64,000 nt of DNA. Source: Gemmatimonadota bacterium (GTDB lineage: Bacteria > Gemmatimonadota > Gemmatimonadetes > Longimicrobiales > Gaopeijiaceae). The notes under the pieces are model-generated. The model ran no database searches. It was not told where the DNA came from and saw only the letters and a list, made by a program, of their open reading frames with translations. The stretch is from contig JAJDYN010000023.1 in NCBI GenBank assembly GCA_022825135.1, forward strand, positions 62,001 to 126,000. Direction: 5' to 3'. Below, one piece after another: positions 61,122-64,000 of this stretch. The position numbers and the translations under genes are program-made. The first letter of the stretch is position 1. Each line of letters starts with the position of its first letter.

Positions 61122-62660
61122 GCGGTAGATGCCCGGCGGAAACTTCTCGTCCTCGATGTTGATGGGGCAGATGTGCACCTGCTGATTAGTCTGCGGACTG
61201 AAGAACACGTTGTTCTGCACGGTAACCCACCCGCCACCGACGGCGCGCTGCCACTCCGTCCAGTGTATCGTGAAGCCAGCCACGGCACTTGTAACGGCAC
61301 TGCTCACGCAGGTGGTCAGCGTAAAGCTGGCACCACCGGGGAGCTGCGCCGTGAGAACGCCTTCCTCGTCGACCGACAGCCCAGGCAGCGAGTCATACTC
61401 CTCCTGGTGCACCCTCACCACGATCGAGTCCTGGGAGACCGACAGGCCGTCCTCGTTCGTGGCCGTCACCGACAGCATCGTCACGCTGACGCTGTCCTCC
61501 ACCGCACCCGTGCCCGTCGTGGTCACCATGCTGCCGTCCACGGATGCTATGGCCACCGCCTCGTCCGAGGTCGTCGCCGCGTAGGTAAGCTCGGCGTCCT
61601 CGAAGTACGGCGCCACGTCCAGCACCACCATGCTGTCCACGATCATGTCGTGGGTGGGGATCGTGTCGACGATCTCGGGTGGGACGGGGGGCGGCGTGAC
61701 GGTCACGCCGAACTCCAGGCTGGCCGAGAGCATGCCCGCGTCGGACGCCGTCACGGTAACCGTGGCACGCCCTGGCGCGACGCCCGTGACGGTCACCACG
61801 GCGCCCTCCATCGCCACGGTCGCCACGCCGGGGTCGTCGCTGGTCGCGGCGTACGTCAGGTCGTCGCCGTCGGGATCGCTGAAGTTGTCGGTCACGTCCA
61901 CCGTCGCCTCGCTGCCCGCGACCACGGTCACGTCGTCGATGGTCCCTTCCGCCACGGGCGGCTCGTTGGCTTCCTCGACCGTTACCCCGAACTGCTGTTC
62001 CGCGGAGAGTTCGCCCGGATCGGTGGCGGTCACGGTCACGGTGGCTTCGCCCGCGGCCAGGGCCGTGATGGTCACCATGGCGCCGTCGGTGGCGACCGTC
62101 GCGACGGCGGTATCCGAGCTGGTGGCGGTATACGTCAGTTCGTCCCCGTCGGGATCGCTGAAGTTGGCCGCCACGTCCACCGTAACCTCGTCGCCCACGA
62201 CCATGCCCTGGTCGTCGATGATGCCTTCACCCACGGGCGCCTGGTTGACGGCTTCCACCGTCACGCCGATGCTCTGGGTCGCGCTCAGCCCGCCCGGATC
62301 GCTCGCCGTCACGGTCACGGTCGCGGATCCCGCCGCGACCCCGTTGATGGTCACGTTGCTCCCCGATACCGAAGCCGTTGCGACGGCCGCGTCGGAAGTC
62401 GCCGCCGCAAAGGACAGCGTGTTGCCGTCCGGATCGGTGAAGTTACCGGCCACGTTGACCGAAACGTTCTCCCCGACCAAGACCGTTTGCGCGGTGATGC
62501 TGCCCACCGCCGTGGGCGCGCGATTCGCCGGTGGTGGGGGGTCGGGCGGCGTCGGCGGCGCGGGTAGCGGTTCAGTACCGCCGTCACCGCCGCAGGTGGC
62601 CACCCCGAGGGCGGCTCCCGACATGATCGAAAACAGGGCCAGGGATCGGATTACTCGCAT
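61047..62660 (-). CDS. Ig-repeat lipoprotein, 537 aa
   Basis: Signal peptide MRVIRSLALFSIMSGAALGV with Cys in ATCGGDGG. A Pro-rich spacer leads to three strong ~93-residue repeats (FTDPDGNTLSFAAATSDAAV; FSDPDGDELTYTATSSDTAV; FSDPDGDDLTYAATSDDPGV) and a weaker fourth. The C-terminal domain (~420-537) is beta-rich, with CVSSAVTSAVAGFTIHWTEW and INIEDEKFPPGIYRLAGHAK. The Pro-rich spacer and repeats resemble those of the protein at 54.6 kb, from which it may have arisen by recombination. Surface adhesin or matrix protein likely. Confidence 0.82.
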   Translation of the reverse strand: MRVIRSLALFSIMSGAALGVATCGGDGGTEPLPAPPTPPDPPPPANRAPTAVGSITAQTVLVGENVSVNVAGNFTDPDGNTLSFAAATSDAAVATASVSGSNVTINGVAAGSATVTVTASDPGGLSATQSIGVTVEAVNQAPVGEGIIDDQGMVVGDEVTVDVAANFSDPDGDELTYTATSSDTAVATVATDGAMVTITALAAGEATVTVTATDPGELSAEQQFGVTVEEANEPPVAEGTIDDVTVVAGSEATVDVTDNFSDPDGDDLTYAATSDDPGVATVAMEGAVVTVTGVAPGRATVTVTASDAGMLSASLEFGVTVTPPPVPPEIVDTIPTHDMIVDSMVVLDVAPYFEDAELTYAATTSDEAVAIASVDGSMVTTTGTGAVEDSVSVTMLSVTATNEDGLSVSQDSIVVRVHQEEYDSLPGLSVDEEGVLTAQLPGGASFTLTTCVSSAVTSAVAGFTIHWTEWQRAVGGGWVTVQNNVFFSPQTNQQVHICPINIEDEKFPPGIYRLAGHAKFADEPDGFYKTPTFEKKP

Positions 62661-62871
62661 GTGCGCATGCTCCGTGTAGCGTGGTGAGCGCTCGCATCTT
62701 CAAGGGGCGCCGACTGCCGCGCGCCAGGATCATGCGGCGTCACGGCCCGAACACTCGCAAGGCTATGGCATGCGCGCAAAGCACGCAACGCGACGGGCAG
62801 CCGCCCCGCCAGCCCGAAGGCGAACTCGTCACGATACGCCGTGGGACGTCCACCCAGCCCATAACTGCCGC

Positions 62872-63873
62872 TCACTGCTCCAGCAAGGTGTGGGAATCCT
62901 TGATTGGTGGGAGAATCCGAAAGACGTAGTCCGTCAGGATCAGCATATTCATGCTGTGCTTGTGAGTCGAATAGGCCACCCGGCCATGCATGGCGGCGTG
63001 ACGATTGGGGACCGGATCCTGCTCGAACCTTGCCACCTCGTCGTCGGTTAATGCCCGCTCGTACGCATGCGTTCTGAGGCGTTGGAGCATGACCCAGTCG
63101 AATAACTCTCTGCACTCGCGATCAGTCGGATCTCCCGAGTCGGTCAGTTGTTGGAGCATCTTCCTCGAACCAACGCGCGGTCCGGCACCGATCATCCGTT
63201 CGATTTCGGGAAACAGCAGGCGGCAGACGCACCGGTACAACCCGGCTTCGTGGGCCGCAAGAGCCTCACGGAACGTTGTCCTCGCCTCGTCGTCGATGTG
63301 GTACTCGGCGAGACCGGACTCCATCTCGTCACGAATCTCAATCCATCGGGTGTGGTAGTAGTCGGCGATGCGGCCGTCGAGACGAGCAAGGTCGTCGCCG
63401 CATCCTTCGATAAGCCGATAGGGTACGGAAGGATGCGGAAGCCAGCCCACCTTGTCCAAAGCGTCGTGGGTTAGTTTCCGCTCGTGGAACTCCTTCAGAG
63501 CGGGTTGAAGCCGCGCCATGGCTTCGGCCGCTACGGCTGCATTGCGGTTGACCTCCTCCAGAATGGGCGCTGCGGCGGCCGACCATTCATTCAGTGTCTC
63601 CAGGACAGGACCGAGCGAACGCTTCGTTTGTCGGATTGCTTCCGAGACCTGCGTTGCGATCGGTGTTGCCGCTTGGGCCATGCGTTCGAAATCGCGGAAG
63701 TAGGTGCGGCCCGAAGCCTCTTGCAAGGCGCGAACGTCCGCGAAGATGGCCGCGATGTCGTGGCCGTGCATTGCTGCATATGCCTCCTTCGCCGCCCGGA
63801 CCGCCGCAATCACCCGGTCGTTCCCCAAGGCCCGCACTGGGGCGATGACCCGGTCGTCCCCATTAGTCTTCAT
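62872..63873 (-). CDS. Uncharacterised protein with HEPN-like C-terminal helix pair, 333 aa
   Basis: A helical N-terminal half (AYAAMHGHDIAAIFADVRAL, then a long coil TPIATQVSEAIRQTKRSLGP) precedes a central region (WLPHPSVPYRLIEGCGDDLA, HTRWIEIRDEMESGLAEYHI) and a C-terminal part with VPNRHAAMHGRVAYSTHKHS. R-H-A-A-M-H fits the R-x4-H ribonuclease motif of HEPN domains, and the whole NRHAxxHG phrase is typical of large HEPN proteins in defence settings. The ATG overlaps the end of an upstream PIN gene by 11 bases. Function unconfirmed. Confidence 0.65.
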   Translation of the reverse strand: MKTNGDDRVIAPVRALGNDRVIAAVRAAKEAYAAMHGHDIAAIFADVRALQEASGRTYFRDFERMAQAATPIATQVSEAIRQTKRSLGPVLETLNEWSAAAAPILEEVNRNAAVAAEAMARLQPALKEFHERKLTHDALDKVGWLPHPSVPYRLIEGCGDDLARLDGRIADYYHTRWIEIRDEMESGLAEYHIDDEARTTFREALAAHEAGLYRCVCRLLFPEIERMIGAGPRVGSRKMLQQLTDSGDPTDRECRELFDWVMLQRLRTHAYERALTDDEVARFEQDPVPNRHAAMHGRVAYSTHKHSMNMLILTDYVFRILPPIKDSHTLLEQ

Positions 63874-64000
63874 GGCTGGCCTCCATCAGTTCGTTGGGAG
63901 TGCAGATGACGGGAGGCTCGTACCCCTCGCTCCGGCACACCCGCTCGATCCGGGACCGCATGGCCGCATTGGCGATGTGGCGGAAGTTCCAAGTCACAAG
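63863..64000 (-). CDS. PIN-domain protein, C-terminal end only (runs off the window)
   Basis: The 45 residues visible (LVTWNFRHIANAAMRSRIER, then VCRSEGYEPPVICTPNELME) match the end of PIN-type proteins, in which the LVTWNxxHIAN phrase holds the last acidic-site region and ICTPNELM closes the fold. The TAA at 63863-63865 lies inside the next gene, so the two are translationally coupled. Toxin activity cannot be judged from the fragment. Confidence 0.7.
   Translation of the reverse strand, partial: LVTWNFRHIANAAMRSRIERVCRSEGYEPPVICTPNELMEASHED

Overview
The window is a GC-rich bacterial chromosome segment (roughly two thirds G+C by eye). Gene content points to an aerobic heterotroph, plausibly Gemmatimonadota or a related marine/sponge-associated lineage: a recF-dciA-gyrB core block, bS21 and SSB, beta-oxidation genes, many exported peptidases and amidohydrolases, Ig-repeat lipoproteins, a lactate permease and a CstA permease. 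The taxonomic assignment is an inference; no rRNA gene is present.

Layout. 1-6.2 kb: the start of a hydantoinase B/oxoprolinase gene (minus strand), a small hypothetical gene, then a plus-strand run of TPR protein, IPMDH/ICDH-family dehydrogenase, thiolase and 3-hydroxyacyl-CoA dehydrogenase. 6.3-8.4 kb: rpsU, two small hypothetical genes and ssb. 8.6-14.3 kb: enoyl-CoA hydratase, recF, dciA, a PHP-domain protein and gyrB, nearly all touching or overlapping. 14.4-16.7 kb: an AbiEi/AbiEii toxin-antitoxin pair and a TipA-like MerR regulator. 17.2-18.3 kb: a DUF5343-type gene followed by a tRNA-like fold, a mini-ORF MPPPP and a strong terminator. 18.6-25.4 kb: a type I restriction-modification operon, hsdM - HepT-like HEPN - (MNT nucleotidyltransferase fused to HsdS) - hsdR. 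25.5-33.3 kb: an HD hydrolase coupled to a sodium/solute symporter, small exported proteins, a frameshifted HEPN/MNT pair, an S9 peptidase and an SDR. 33.4-35.3 kb: a cobalamin-riboswitch-controlled B12 uptake unit. 35.6-44.6 kb: acetyltransferase, amidohydrolase lipoprotein, lactate permease, an Ig/serine hydrolase lipoprotein and a 1053-residue APH-M23-aminotransferase fusion. 44.6-49.9 kb: VapBC, a DUF5522/ATP-pyrophosphatase fusion, cupin, cory-CC-star protein with ArsA-type ATPase, and CstA. 49.9-62.7 kb: a 1463-residue M14-type exported protein and two Ig-repeat lipoproteins, with a scarred accessory island between the latter two. 62.9-64 kb: an uncharacterised protein with a HEPN-like end, overlapping the end of a PIN-domain gene.

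The most interesting parts are the two related restriction loci. In the intact one a HEPN/MNT toxin-antitoxin pair is wired into the RM operon, with the MNT antitoxin domain physically fused to the specificity subunit. In the second (59.4-60.7 kb) hsdM and hsdR have been cut to tiny in-frame scars that keep both ends, the promoter and the overlapping start/stop junctions, around an intact RhuM-Fic gene. The window also holds AbiE, VapBC, a decayed HEPN/MNT pair, a BrnA-like fragment and a PIN gene, so conflict genes are spread among ordinary metabolic genes.
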